From: an uncultured Desulfovibrio sp.
GTDB lineage: Bacteria > Desulfobacterota > Desulfovibrionia > Desulfovibrionales > Desulfovibrionaceae
Direction of reading: 5' to 3'
Assembly (NCBI GenBank): GCA_934546745.1
Contig: CAKTDV010000005.1
Coordinates: forward strand, 62,001-126,000
DNA length: 64,000 nucleotides
Below, in pieces: positions 1 to 10,279 of this stretch. Below the pieces are notes generated by a model. That model had not been told where the DNA came from. It made no database searches and saw only the letters and a list, made by a program, of their open reading frames with translations. Position numbers and translations under genes: made by a program. Positions within the stretch are counted from its first letter, which is position 1. Every line of letters begins with the position of its first letter.

Positions 1-1
1 G

Positions 2-774
2 CCGCTCATGCGCCGCGCCCGCAACCTGCGCGACACGGCCGAACGCGCCCGCCTCGCCATGGAGGAACGCCAGGAAAACCTGCGCCACACCGAAAAGCTG
101 GCCCTTGTGGGCAAGCTGGCCGCCGGGGTGGCGCATTCCATCCGCAATCCGCTCACCGGAGTGAAATTACGCCTTTTCGCGCTGACGCGCGGCCTCGATC
201 TGGACGGAAAGCAGCGGGAGGACGTGACCGCCATCAACGACGCCCTGCGGCATATGGAAGGCATCATCGCCAATTTTCTGGAATTTTCACGCCGCCCCCG
301 CCTTGAGAAGCGCCGCGTCAACATCGCCGATGTCATCGACGGCACCGTCAGCCTGCTGGGGCCGCGCCTCTCCTCCTATAATGTGGCACTGGCCCGGCAG
401 CGCGACGGCCAGCTCCCGCCTGTCGATGCCGATCCGGAACAGCTGCGCGAAGCCTTTGCCAATCTCATTCTCAACGCCTGCGAAGCCGCAGGACCCGGCG
501 GCGATGTCCGCATTGTCGAGGAAAAGGGCCGGCTGGCCCCGCTCGGCCCCGTGGTGGTGGTTCGCGTGGAGGACTCCGGCCCCGGCGTGCCCGAGGATCT
601 GCGCGACATCGTCTTTCAGCCCTTCATGAGTACCAAGCAGGAAGGCACGGGACTCGGCCTGCCCATTGCCCGCCGTATTTTCGAGGATCACGGCGGCTGG
701 CTGCATCTGCACAGCGCGCCGGGCAGGGGGGCCAGCTTCGCCGCCGTCCTTCCAGCCCGCAAGGACAACGGCCT

Positions 775-787
<13 letters not shown>
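2..787 (+). CDS. Sensor histidine kinase, C-terminal part (5' end outside window)
   Basis: This is the kinase core of a two-component sensor. It would autophosphorylate on histidine and pass the phosphate to the response regulator encoded just downstream. The reading frame is open to the left edge, so the sensor domain and true start are missing; the first visible Met is at base 8. Counting from that Met, the H-box is GKLAAGVAHSIRNPLTG with the phospho-acceptor His near residue 43. An N-box follows (LILNACEAA), then G1 (VEDSGPGVPED) and G2 (GTGLGLPIARR) of the HATPase domain. A charged, helical linker precedes the H-box, as is usual after a HAMP or PAS domain. The stop overlaps the next gene by 13 nt, which points to translational coupling. 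The class resembles NtrB/ZraS/AtoS kinases; the signal sensed cannot be told from this fragment. Confidence 0.93.
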
Positions 788-2316
<1,529 letters not shown>

Positions 2317-2371
2317 ATACCGCGCGCCTCTCTTTTCCCGTCCTCCCCTTTCCGACAAGGAGTTCCTCCCC

Positions 2372-2449
2372 ATGATTCTCTCCGCCCGTGCCAGTACGCG
2401 TTCCCCGGCCGCCGCTCCCTCCCGCCCAGAGACTGGGCCATGCGCGTAG
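2372..2449 (+). CDS. Possible 25-codon leader ORF coupled to mnmA
   Basis: A short ORF begins at an ATG preceded by a strong ribosome-binding site (acaaggag, about 9 nt upstream). It ends in TAG 7 nt inside mnmA, so the two overlap. The mnmA ATG itself has only a weak site (gagactggg), so ribosomes finishing this ORF could re-initiate on mnmA. The peptide is rich in Ser, Ala, Pro and Arg and resembles no family I know. The alternative is an untranslated leader whose purine-rich run is fortuitous. Confidence 0.35.
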   Translation: MILSARASTRSPAAAPSRPETGPCA

Positions 2450-3588
2450 CCGTCGCCGTCAGCGGTGGTGTGGACAGCCTGTGCGCCCTGCTGCGCCTTG
2501 CGCGGGAAGGCCACGAGGTGCTGGCGCTGCACGGACTCTTTCTTCCGGACGCCACCGCCGATGCGCCCGCCGCCCAAGGCCTGCGCGCCGCCTGCCGGAG
2601 CCTCGGTCTGGAATTTCACACGGCGGATCTGCGGGAGGCGTTCCGGCGGGCGGTCATGGACCCCTTTGCCGCCGCCTATGCGCGGGGAGACACGCCCAAT
2701 CCCTGCGCCCTCTGCAACCGGAACATCAAATTCGCCGCCCTTCAGGATGCCGCGCTGGCACTGGGGGCCGATCGGCTGGCCACGGGACATTATGCGCGCC
2801 TTGTGCCCGCCACGGCGGCCACTGCCCCGGCCGGCGCTCCGGGCATGGAACCCGTCAGCGCGCCAGAAATCACGGAAAACGCCGCGCCGCCGCTTCTGGC
2901 CGCGGGCGCGGACGCCGCCAAGGATCAGAGCTACTTTCTTGCGCTGGTCGCGCCGCACCGCCTGCAACGGGCCCTTTTTCCCCTGGAACGGCACACCAAG
3001 GCGGAAAGCGTCGCCGAGGTGGCCGCCGCCGGGCTTGACGTGCCCGTTCCCGGTGAAAGTCAGGAAATATGTTTCATTCCCGCCGGGGAGGACGCCTACC
3101 GCGACTTTCTCCGCCGTCAGTGGAAGGCGCGGGGGCTGCCCCTCCCTCCCGGCGGCCCCGTCATGCTGGAAGACGGCCGGGAAATCGGACGGCATGGCGG
3201 CCTCTGGAAACATACCGAGGGGCAGCGCCGGGGCCTTGGCATTGCCTGGAGCGAACCGCTCTATGTGCTGCGCAAGGACAGGGAACGCAACATCCTTGTT
3301 GCCGGGCCCCGCGACCGCCTTGGCATGATCGCCTGCCGCGCCCGGCGGGCGGTGATCCATGTGCCGCCCCGCCTCTGGCCCGGCGAGGTTCTGGCCCGCG
3401 TCCGCCACCGCCAGCGCCCCTTCCCCGCGCGTGTGACAGTTGACGGGGATTCCCTGCATATCATCCCCAACGAGCCGCGGTTCCCCGGCGCGCCCGGACA
3501 GATCGCCGCCGTGTACGATACGCGGGGCGTCGTGCTGGCGGGCGGCATTCTGGATCAGATTGTCCCGCTCCATATGCCTTCACGTTGA
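2440..3588 (+). CDS. mnmA: tRNA-specific 2-thiouridylase MnmA
   Basis: MnmA places sulfur on U34 of tRNA-Lys, tRNA-Glu and tRNA-Gln, using a persulfide relayed to it. The 382-aa product starts with the PP-loop ATPase signature SGGVDS (residues 8-13). The two catalytic cysteines are Cys89 in TPNPCALCN and Cys211 in GESQEICFIP, and the family motif KDQSYFL is present. An insertion of about 25 residues rich in Ala and Pro (around 125-150) lengthens the region before KDQSYFL. The start is set by the PP-loop lying close to Met1. The gene follows the two-component operon by about 120 nt and has its own possible leader ORF. Confidence 0.95.
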   Translation: MRVAVAVSGGVDSLCALLRLAREGHEVLALHGLFLPDATADAPAAQGLRAACRSLGLEFHTADLREAFRRAVMDPFAAAYARGDTPNPCALCNRNIKFAALQDAALALGADRLATGHYARLVPATAATAPAGAPGMEPVSAPEITENAAPPLLAAGADAAKDQSYFLALVAPHRLQRALFPLERHTKAESVAEVAAAGLDVPVPGESQEICFIPAGEDAYRDFLRRQWKARGLPLPPGGPVMLEDGREIGRHGGLWKHTEGQRRGLGIAWSEPLYVLRKDRERNILVAGPRDRLGMIACRARRAVIHVPPRLWPGEVLARVRHRQRPFPARVTVDGDSLHIIPNEPRFPGAPGQIAAVYDTRGVVLAGGILDQIVPLHMPSR

Positions 3589-3650
3589 ACATATCGCGCC
3601 AGCGACGCTTCTGTTCCCGCCATCTCCGCTCTGAACGGACGGCGCGCCGG

Positions 3651-3681
3651 TAAAAAAAGGGAGGCCCTGAGGGGCCTCCCT
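3651..3681 (-). terminator. Intrinsic terminator of lactate permease 1
   Basis: A perfect 10-bp stem (agggaggccc / gggcctccct, bases 3658-3667 and 3672-3681) with a 4-nt loop. Read on the minus strand it is followed by a run of seven T. It lies about 35 nt after the permease stop codon at 3717, and between the convergent mnmA and permease genes. Confidence 0.9.
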
Positions 3682-3716
3682 GAAAACAGAGGGACAAAAC
3701 GCGGGAACCGCCCGCG

Positions 3717-5411
3717 CTAGACGCGTGCGAGGAGCATGAAGCAGACAATACCGACGACGATGCCGTAAATGGTGAAAGGAATCACGGTACGGCGCAGGAT
3801 GGGCCCTTCGTGGCCGATCATGCCAAGCACGGCGCAGACGGCAACGATGTTGTGAATGCAGACCATGTTGCCCATGGCGCCGCCGGCGCCCTGCGCGGCC
3901 ACGATGATGTAGTGACCGGGCACGGAGTACTTGAGGGCCGTGGCCACATCCCACTGGAAGTTGCCGAACAGCATGTCGGACACGGTGTTGGAACCGGTGA
4001 TGAACGCGCCGAGGCCGCCCACGAAGGAGGCCAGCATGGGCCAGGCGTTGCCGGTCAGCCACGCGCAGAACTGGGCCATGGCCATGGGCATGGAGGGCAG
4101 TGCCGTACCGTCGGGTCCGGCGGTATTGACGCCGGAACCGCGCAGGATGGACACGAGCGCCACGGCGGCGATGAGGGCAATGGTGGGGGCCTCCATCTTG
4201 GCGAAGGCGGTACCCCAGGCGTCGGCCACCTGCTTGCGGGTCATGGAATGCAGGCCGATGGTGATGACGGAAACGAGGATGAAGGGAATGGTACCGGGCA
4301 GGTTCAGCAGCGCCAGTTTGGAGCTCACGCCCTCAAAACCGAGAATGTTGCTCCAGCCCACGCTGAACATGGGGTCGGTGATGATGGGCTTGAGGTGGAA
4401 GGCGGGCACACGGGTCAGCACGAGAATAACGCCGCACAGGATATAGGGCATCCAGGCGCGGGCCTGCGACATGTGTTCGGTGTATTCGGTGACATCGGAG
4501 GCCTGGATCATGCCGGACCAGTCAGGACGCCATTCGGAGCTGGGCGGAAAGTTCCACACGCCGTCTTTGGGCAGGCAAAAGCCCTTCTTGGTCAGCCACA
4601 CCAGCAGGCCGAGACCGAGCAGGCCGCCGACCATGGAGGGCAGTTCCGGGCCGCCCAGCCAGGCCAGCAGCAGATAGGGCACGAGGAAGCAGACCGAGGC
4701 CATGAGGCAGTACCGCCAGGCGCGGAAGCCTTCCATCCACGACTTGTTGGCGCCGAAAATACGGGTCATGAAGCCGAGCATGAAGATGGGCAGAATGATG
4801 CCCATGGGCAGATGCATGAGAGTGACGTATTCGCCGATCTCCTTGTAGACCATGCTGGGATCGCTGAAGCCCGCCGCCGTCATGGCGATTTCCTCCAGCG
4901 ATTTGAAACCGACGAGAACGGGCGTACCCACGGCGCCGAAGGTGGTGGGCACACTGTTGAAGGCAAGGCAGACCACCGCGGCACACAGCGGCGGGAAGCC
5001 GAGGCCGAGCAGCAGCGGCGCGGCCAGCGCGGCGGGCGTGCCGAAGCCCGCGGCACCCTCGATGAAGGCCGCGAACATGAAGCCGATGATGATGGTCTGC
5101 ACGCGCCTGTCGGGGCTGATTTTCTTCATGCCCGCCTGGATGGTCTCCATGGCGCCGCTGAACTCAAGGGTGTAGTAGATGAGCAGCGCGCCGAACACGA
5201 TGATCAGCACGCCCACGGCGGTGATGGTCCCCTCGATGGAAAGGGCGAGCAGGCGCATGGGCGCGATGTCCCAGACAGACCAGGCGAGGAGCGCGCCCAC
5301 AAGCCAGGCCAGCGGCATGGCGCGCGTGGACGGCCAGCGTAGGCCGGCCATCAGAATCAGCGCCAGCAGGATCGGGATGAACGCGCAGAGCGCAAGGAAC
5401 GAAATACTCAT
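3717..5411 (-). CDS. L-lactate permease (LctP family), copy 1
   Basis: An inner-membrane symporter that brings in lactate (glycolate and D-lactate are alternatives in the family), the classic electron donor of Desulfovibrio. The 564-aa product is very hydrophobic with a dozen or more membrane segments. It carries the LctP-family stretch EGAAGFGTPAALAAPLL, a GFGTP motif conserved in family members. The start is at 5411 because the N-terminus then begins with a membrane segment (MSISFLALCAF) behind a strong gaaggaggttt site; the frame stays open about 76 codons further upstream, but that part has no family character. It lies downstream of a second permease on the same strand (258 nt gap), with a terminator after it. 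Confidence 0.93.
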   Translation of the reverse strand: MSISFLALCAFIPILLALILMAGLRWPSTRAMPLAWLVGALLAWSVWDIAPMRLLALSIEGTITAVGVLIIVFGALLIYYTLEFSGAMETIQAGMKKISPDRRVQTIIIGFMFAAFIEGAAGFGTPAALAAPLLLGLGFPPLCAAVVCLAFNSVPTTFGAVGTPVLVGFKSLEEIAMTAAGFSDPSMVYKEIGEYVTLMHLPMGIILPIFMLGFMTRIFGANKSWMEGFRAWRYCLMASVCFLVPYLLLAWLGGPELPSMVGGLLGLGLLVWLTKKGFCLPKDGVWNFPPSSEWRPDWSGMIQASDVTEYTEHMSQARAWMPYILCGVILVLTRVPAFHLKPIITDPMFSVGWSNILGFEGVSSKLALLNLPGTIPFILVSVITIGLHSMTRKQVADAWGTAFAKMEAPTIALIAAVALVSILRGSGVNTAGPDGTALPSMPMAMAQFCAWLTGNAWPMLASFVGGLGAFITGSNTVSDMLFGNFQWDVATALKYSVPGHYIIVAAQGAGGAMGNMVCIHNIVAVCAVLGMIGHEGPILRRTVIPFTIYGIVVGIVCFMLLARV

Positions 5412-5669
5412 GAAACCTCCTTCTTTCCGGGCGCCGGCCACAGACCGATGCCGCTGCAACGTGAAAACCGTCTGTCTGAAAGAACGGCGGCGCGCAGCGA
5501 TCGTGAAAATCGTTCCGCCCCGCCGTTCGTTTTCAGTAAAGGGCGTTGCCGCCCCGTCACATGGGAATGGGGTTGCCCGGCGGCTGGTTTGCGGACGGGA
5601 AGCCGTTGAACGGCCCCGCGATATCGCCCGCATACGCAAACGCGCATGCGGGCGTTTGACACAAGCCGG

Positions 5670-7307
5670 CTACGGCAGCATCCAGCGCAGGGGACCGGCC
5701 TGCAGCCAGGTCAGCAGACAGATGCAGACGGTCATGGCCAGACTGTGCGGCAGAGCGAAGCGGAACAGATCCCCTTCCTGCCCGACCATATTGGTGGCCG
5801 CGGTAGCCACGCTGATGGACTGGGGAGAAATCATCTTGCCGGTGACGCCGCCGGAGGAGTTGGCGGCCACGGCCAGTTCGGGATACATGCCCACCACTTC
5901 CGCGGTATTACGCTGCATACCGCAGAACAAGGCGTTGGAAGAGGTGTCCGAACCAGTCAGGAACACACCCAGCCAGCCCAGCAGGGGGGCGAAGAGCGGG
6001 AAGAGTCCGCCGGTCATGGTGAAGGCGATGCCCAGCGTGGAGCTCATGCCGGAATAGTTCATGAGGTAGGCCAGACCAAGGATCATGGCGATGGTCACGA
6101 TGGGGAAGCGCAGCTGCACCACCGTGCGGCAGAAACAGCTGACGGCCTTGCCGAAGGAATAGCCGGGCATGAGCGGCACGGAGAACAGGCCGGCAAGGAG
6201 GATGGCCGTACCGCCCGCGGACAGCCAGTTGAAGGTGAACTTCGCGCCATAGACGCTGTCCGTGGCGGCGATGGGGGCCGTCTTGGAGACCAGCCCGTCA
6301 AGACCGGGCCAGCCAAACGTGACGACCGCGCCGGGAATGGCGTTCAGCATGTTCTTGAACTGGGGCAGGCCCCACAGGAAGACCATGACGGCCAGGATGA
6401 TGTACGGGCTCCAGGCGCGCAGCACGATGCTCATGTTGATCTGCCCTGCGGCGGGGGCTTCCGCGCCGCTTTCGCTCTCAAACCGCCAGATATGGGCGGG
6501 CTTCCAGACGCGCAGAAGGATGACAAGGCCGATGATGGTGATCAGGGCCGACATGATGTCGGGCAGGGTCGGGCCGTGGAAGTTGGAGAACACGAACTGC
6601 GAACCGGCAAAACAGACGCCCGCCACGGCAATGGCGGGAAGCACCTCCATGGCCCGCTTGAAACCGCACATGAGCACGCACAGCCAGAGCGGCACGATGA
6701 TGGACATGAAAGGCAGCTGGCGGCCGACGATGGCGCTGATGGTCATGTCGGAGAAACCGGAGACCTGGCCGGCCACGATGATGGGCACGCCGATGGCGCC
6801 AAACGCCACGGGCGCCGTATTGGCGATGAGACAGACGCCGGCGGCATACAGAGGTTTGAAGCCCAGCCCCACAAGCATGGCGGCGGTGATGGCCACGGGC
6901 GTCCCGAAGCCCGCCGTGCCTTCGAGGAACGCGCCGAACGCGAAGGCGATGAAGATGGCCTGGAGGCGGCGGTCGTCCGTCAGGCTGGCGAGCGACTGCT
7001 TGAGGTGTTCAAATTCGCCCGATTCCACCGTCATGTTATAAACCCACACGGCGGTGACGACGATCCAGATGATGGGGAACAGGCCAAAGGCCGCCCCGTA
7101 CAGGAAGGAATTGACGGCGATGCCCACGGGCATGCCCCAGACGCCGACAGCGAGAACCGCCGACAGGACCACGGCCACAAGGGCGGCGTGGTGGCCTTTG
7201 GCGCGGCGCACCGCAAGCATGTAGAAAAGGGCAATCAGCGGAATGCCCGCCAGCAGGGCGGACAGAAGGGCGCTGCCCGCGGGATCATAAACCTGTGTCC
7301 ACGCCAT
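5670..7307 (-). CDS. L-lactate permease (LctP family), copy 2
   Basis: A second lactate permease of 545 aa, clearly related to copy 1 but diverged. It carries EGTAGFGTPVAITAAML, matching the family GFGTP motif, and similar membrane topology. The start at 7307 (MAWTQVYDP) follows a good aaggaga site; an in-frame ATG further upstream would add residues with no family resemblance. It is the first gene of the pair on the minus strand. No lactate dehydrogenase, pta or ackA is nearby in this window, so the two transporters stand alone. They may differ in affinity or substrate (L- versus D-lactate); the sequence does not tell which. Confidence 0.93.
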   Translation of the reverse strand: MAWTQVYDPAGSALLSALLAGIPLIALFYMLAVRRAKGHHAALVAVVLSAVLAVGVWGMPVGIAVNSFLYGAAFGLFPIIWIVVTAVWVYNMTVESGEFEHLKQSLASLTDDRRLQAIFIAFAFGAFLEGTAGFGTPVAITAAMLVGLGFKPLYAAGVCLIANTAPVAFGAIGVPIIVAGQVSGFSDMTISAIVGRQLPFMSIIVPLWLCVLMCGFKRAMEVLPAIAVAGVCFAGSQFVFSNFHGPTLPDIMSALITIIGLVILLRVWKPAHIWRFESESGAEAPAAGQINMSIVLRAWSPYIILAVMVFLWGLPQFKNMLNAIPGAVVTFGWPGLDGLVSKTAPIAATDSVYGAKFTFNWLSAGGTAILLAGLFSVPLMPGYSFGKAVSCFCRTVVQLRFPIVTIAMILGLAYLMNYSGMSSTLGIAFTMTGGLFPLFAPLLGWLGVFLTGSDTSSNALFCGMQRNTAEVVGMYPELAVAANSSGGVTGKMISPQSISVATAATNMVGQEGDLFRFALPHSLAMTVCICLLTWLQAGPLRWMLP

Positions 7308-7491
7308 AGGGTCTCCTTGTTCGTTGGCGGATACAAAAAAACCGAACATCCGGTGAAACCTGAACATCCAGGATCCTCCGCGGAGCGGCCCGGCTCCGTT
7401 GCGCCAGGCCGCCCCACGCTCTGGTTCTGGTATTAGGACATTTTCAATAGCCTAGAACAAGGGCTGAGTCAATCCCCTTGCGGCTCCCGCC

Positions 7492-9414
7492 TCATTGGCC
7501 GGAAAAGTCGTAGCGTTTCTTCCGGCGATCGTTCCCCGGTTCCTGATAGAAGCGGCGTTTATCGGCATACATGCGTTTTTCCGCGATCTTGAGCAGCGCG
7601 GGAATATCGGCGGGCCAGGGGCTTGTGGCCAGCCCCGCGGCGCAGGAATAGCCCTGTTCCGCCACGGCCCGCTGAAACGCGTCCAGTTTCCGTTGCGCCA
7701 CGCCTTCCTCCAGATCGGGAACCACGGCCGCGAATTCGTCGCCGCCGATGCGGTAGGTCGTTTCCGTGCCGAACACCTCGGCCAGCGCGCGGGCCACGTA
7801 GCGCAACAGGCGGTCTCCCGCCTCGTGCCCCTGACCATTGTTGAGTTCGCGCAGGCCGTTGGCATCCGCATACACGCAGGTCAGCGTCCGCAGAGGCTGT
7901 GCGGGCAGGGCGGCCAGATCCGCCTCAAAGCGGTTTCTGTTCCGCAGACCGGTGAGGGCGTCCAACTCGCTTTTCTCCTCAAGGCGCATCCGGGTGGCTA
8001 TGTTTGCCAGCAGACTGGCGAAACTGGGAACGACAAGATCCAGCGTCCCGACATCGGCGTCGCTCCAGCGCTGTTTCGTGTTGGCGGCATAGAGGATGCC
8101 GTGAATAAGACTATTCCTGGACTCCCCCACAAGACAGAGCAGCATATTGCTGATGCCCATACCCCACAGGAGCCGCTGTTCCTCCGCCGGCAGCAGATCC
8201 CGTATGGTCACGGCATCAAGCAGCATCTTTCTTTTTTCCAGCAGCATCCGCTGCAGCGACGGCAATTCCGGTATGGAGGCAAAATCATGGGAAGGATCGC
8301 TGGAATAGAGCTTCCACGGCTTTCCCTCCCTGAAGAGGAGAAAGCTGCAATGCTCCGCCGTCAGGATGCGGGCCACGGTCCTGAGGGCGTCGTGCATGAC
8401 ACCGGCATCCCGGTGCGCCACGGCGAGCTGTTTTTCCAGACCCAGCGCCTGCCGGGCAAGGTTCAGCTGTTCGCTCTTCCTCCGGTTTTCCCTGATGGCG
8501 GCATAGAGTGCCCAGAACAGAAAGAGGGCGAAGACGGCGACGGTGAAGATCTGCAGCCTGAAGAGGTGACTTTTGATGTCGTTGGCGTCGTGCAGCACCA
8601 CCCTTTCGGGCAATGAAAGCATGACGCTCCATGCGTTGATGTGCAGGGGCTCATAGTGCAGATAAAAATATTCCCCGGCCCCCCGTGAAAGGAAGATGAG
8701 GTTACCTCCCTTTTCCTGGGCGATGTCCTCGCCCATCTTCTTCCAATCATAGCCGGTCTTGGTTTTGCCCATGCCGAACTCCCTGAGGGTACCGGGCGTT
8801 CCGTGCCAGGTGTCCACAAGAAAATTGCCGCTCTTCCCCTCGACCAGATAGATCTGATAGTTTCTGTTCATATTCTGGAATTGCAGAAAGCGCGGTATCT
8901 TTTCCACGTCGATGACGGCAACAAGCAGCCCCAGCGTCTCCTTGCCGTTCACGATGGGGACGCAGTGACGCACCACCTTTGCGCCGCCGCCGTCCGGATC
9001 GTCCTCGAGCGGCGAAAGGAAGGGCGCGCGCCGCAGGTCTTCCTCAAAGGCCGCGCGCGTTTCCGGCGACGCCGCCGTTATGCCGTCAGGATGGACGGTT
9101 CTGCCATCGGGGAGCAGGATGCGCAGGCGGCCCACGGGGGGTATGCGCTGCTGGCTCAACCTGTCCAGCATATGCTGGATGGGAGGCGCGTCCAGCGGCT
9201 CGCTCCGTTCGATCAGCAGCGACGAGATGACGTGCAGCCGTTCGCCGAACCATTCGATCTGACTCTGGATATCGTATTTCAGTTGCTGGGTTGCCAAAAA
9301 CAGCGAGTGCAGCGCGGATTTTTCCGCAATGGCGTTGATTCGGTGGGATATCAACAGCAGGGCCGGAAGCAGGAACAGCGGCAACAGAAGAAGGGTTATC
9401 AGAAATCTGCGCAC
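7492..9414 (-). CDS. Membrane-bound diguanylate cyclase with periplasmic sensor and GAF-like region
   Basis: This protein makes cyclic di-GMP from two GTP. It is 640 aa. An N-terminal membrane segment (about 4-24) is followed by a periplasmic part of about 250 residues that resembles a Cache-type sensor. A second membrane segment lies near 283-305. A coiled linker then leads into a GAF-like region (about 330-475). The GGDEF domain (about 480-620) has the intact active-site motif YRIGGDEFAAVV, plus DALTGLRNRNRF at its start. No EAL domain is present, so it should synthesise rather than degrade c-di-GMP. It transcribes away from the small gene at 9802 and ends about 185 nt before the permease start. 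Confidence 0.92.
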   Translation of the reverse strand: MRRFLITLLLLPLFLLPALLLISHRINAIAEKSALHSLFLATQQLKYDIQSQIEWFGERLHVISSLLIERSEPLDAPPIQHMLDRLSQQRIPPVGRLRILLPDGRTVHPDGITAASPETRAAFEEDLRRAPFLSPLEDDPDGGGAKVVRHCVPIVNGKETLGLLVAVIDVEKIPRFLQFQNMNRNYQIYLVEGKSGNFLVDTWHGTPGTLREFGMGKTKTGYDWKKMGEDIAQEKGGNLIFLSRGAGEYFYLHYEPLHINAWSVMLSLPERVVLHDANDIKSHLFRLQIFTVAVFALFLFWALYAAIRENRRKSEQLNLARQALGLEKQLAVAHRDAGVMHDALRTVARILTAEHCSFLLFREGKPWKLYSSDPSHDFASIPELPSLQRMLLEKRKMLLDAVTIRDLLPAEEQRLLWGMGISNMLLCLVGESRNSLIHGILYAANTKQRWSDADVGTLDLVVPSFASLLANIATRMRLEEKSELDALTGLRNRNRFEADLAALPAQPLRTLTCVYADANGLRELNNGQGHEAGDRLLRYVARALAEVFGTETTYRIGGDEFAAVVPDLEEGVAQRKLDAFQRAVAEQGYSCAAGLATSPWPADIPALLKIAEKRMYADKRRFYQEPGNDRRKKRYDFSGQ

Positions 9415-9801
9415 AGGAGTCTCCTGAATATCCTGTTAAGACGCGACCTCACGTTGCAAAAACGCAGCCGCTCTGGCGGATGTTCCCTCCTGAAGGCGGG
9501 GAATTTCCGCAGGTTATGTTCTGGATCATACCCGCGGCACGCTTTATTCGCAACAGAACTTCCCGGCTTTCAGTACGGCGCTGGGGAATCGGCGCGCCCG
9601 CCCCGTCCGGCATGCAAAAAGGAGAAAGAGCACTTCAGGCATATTTTTTGCATGTAAATGGCGGACGGACATTTTTTCCGCCCGCCGTCCCGTTTTTGAC
9701 AGGCTCCGCCGCGCCGTCCGCACGGCATGGGCCGTAGAGACACCCACCCACGCGGGCCGGCGGCTCACAAGGCACTATCGCCGCCATCAAGGAGAGCGCT
9801 T
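9415..9801. other. Divergent intergenic region, no gene seen
   Basis: This 387-bp stretch separates the divergent cyclase gene and the small gene at 9802. It contains a consensus-like TTGACA at 9696-9701, but no convincing -10 box 16-18 nt downstream. AT-rich patches lie around 9610-9680. Short ORFs cross it, but none has a good ribosome-binding site plus coding character. It presumably holds both promoters. Confidence 0.4.
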
Positions 9802-10092
9802 ATGGATCTGCACATTTTTCCCCGCAATAACGACCTTGGCCCCCAGATGCCCACATTCCGCGAACGCCTCAACGGCATCCCGTCCGTGATGAAGGAACAG
9901 GGCAGCGCGGCTCCCGCGCTGCATACGGACACCCCCCGGCCCGTGACGCCGCACATGCTGAACAACGAGGAAATGGAAGAGGCCCTGCATCAGGTGGAAA
10001 TGCAGACCGCCCAGCAAGGGCAGGAGGCCCTGAGCGCCCACGCGGGTCTGAACGAACAGCGCGTCGCCCGTCTGCTGCATCTGCTGGACTAA
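9802..10092 (+). CDS. Small protein of unknown function (96 aa)
   Basis: I do not recognise this protein. It is 96 aa, soluble and mostly polar, with no membrane segment or signal peptide. A Pro-containing first half is followed by an acidic helical segment (NNEEMEEALHQVEMQTAQQG) and a C-terminal helix ending RVARLLHLLD. The start has a clear aaggaga site 8 nt upstream, and a very strong terminator follows, so it looks like a genuine single-gene unit. Size and helical character would suit a small adaptor or a regulator-binding protein, but that is only a guess. Confidence 0.7.
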   Translation: MDLHIFPRNNDLGPQMPTFRERLNGIPSVMKEQGSAAPALHTDTPRPVTPHMLNNEEMEEALHQVEMQTAQQGQEALSAHAGLNEQRVARLLHLLD

Positions 10093-10158
10093 CGAAAACG
10101 GGACCGCTCTGGCGGACACGGGCCTGAAACGCCACGCCGCGTCAAGGTGCGCCTTATA

Positions 10159-10190
10159 TCCCCGCCCTGAAGGGCGAGGCTTTACGGCGC
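10159..10190 (+). repeat. Hairpin resembling an IS200/IS605 end (weak)
   Basis: The stretch ccccgccctgaagggcgagg followed by ctttacggcgc forms a small hairpin (cgccct / agggcg) with a GAGGC-TTTACGG tail. That shape recalls the terminal hairpins of IS200/IS605-type elements. No transposase or TnpB gene is nearby. It could equally be a local hairpin before the main terminator. Confidence 0.2.
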
Positions 10191-10197
10191 GTTGGGT

Positions 10198-10252
10198 AAA
10201 AAAGCGGCCTTTCCCCCGGCAAATGCCATCGTGGGGGAAAGGCCGCTTTTTT
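10198..10252. terminator. Bidirectional intrinsic terminator between the 9802 gene and eno
   Basis: A perfect 20-bp inverted repeat (10198-10217 and 10233-10252) with a 15-nt loop. Each arm starts or ends with an A6/T6 run, so the hairpin gives a U-tract on both strands. It ends the plus-strand small gene and the minus-strand coaX-eno unit. Confidence 0.95.
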
Positions 10253-10279
10253 TACAGTGGAAAAAAACTTCCGCGGCGG

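Noticed and set aside
5412..5639. N-terminal extension of lactate permease copy 1
   Set aside because: Upstream in-frame codons are Arg-rich with no family match, while the ATG at 5411 has a strong ribosome-binding site.
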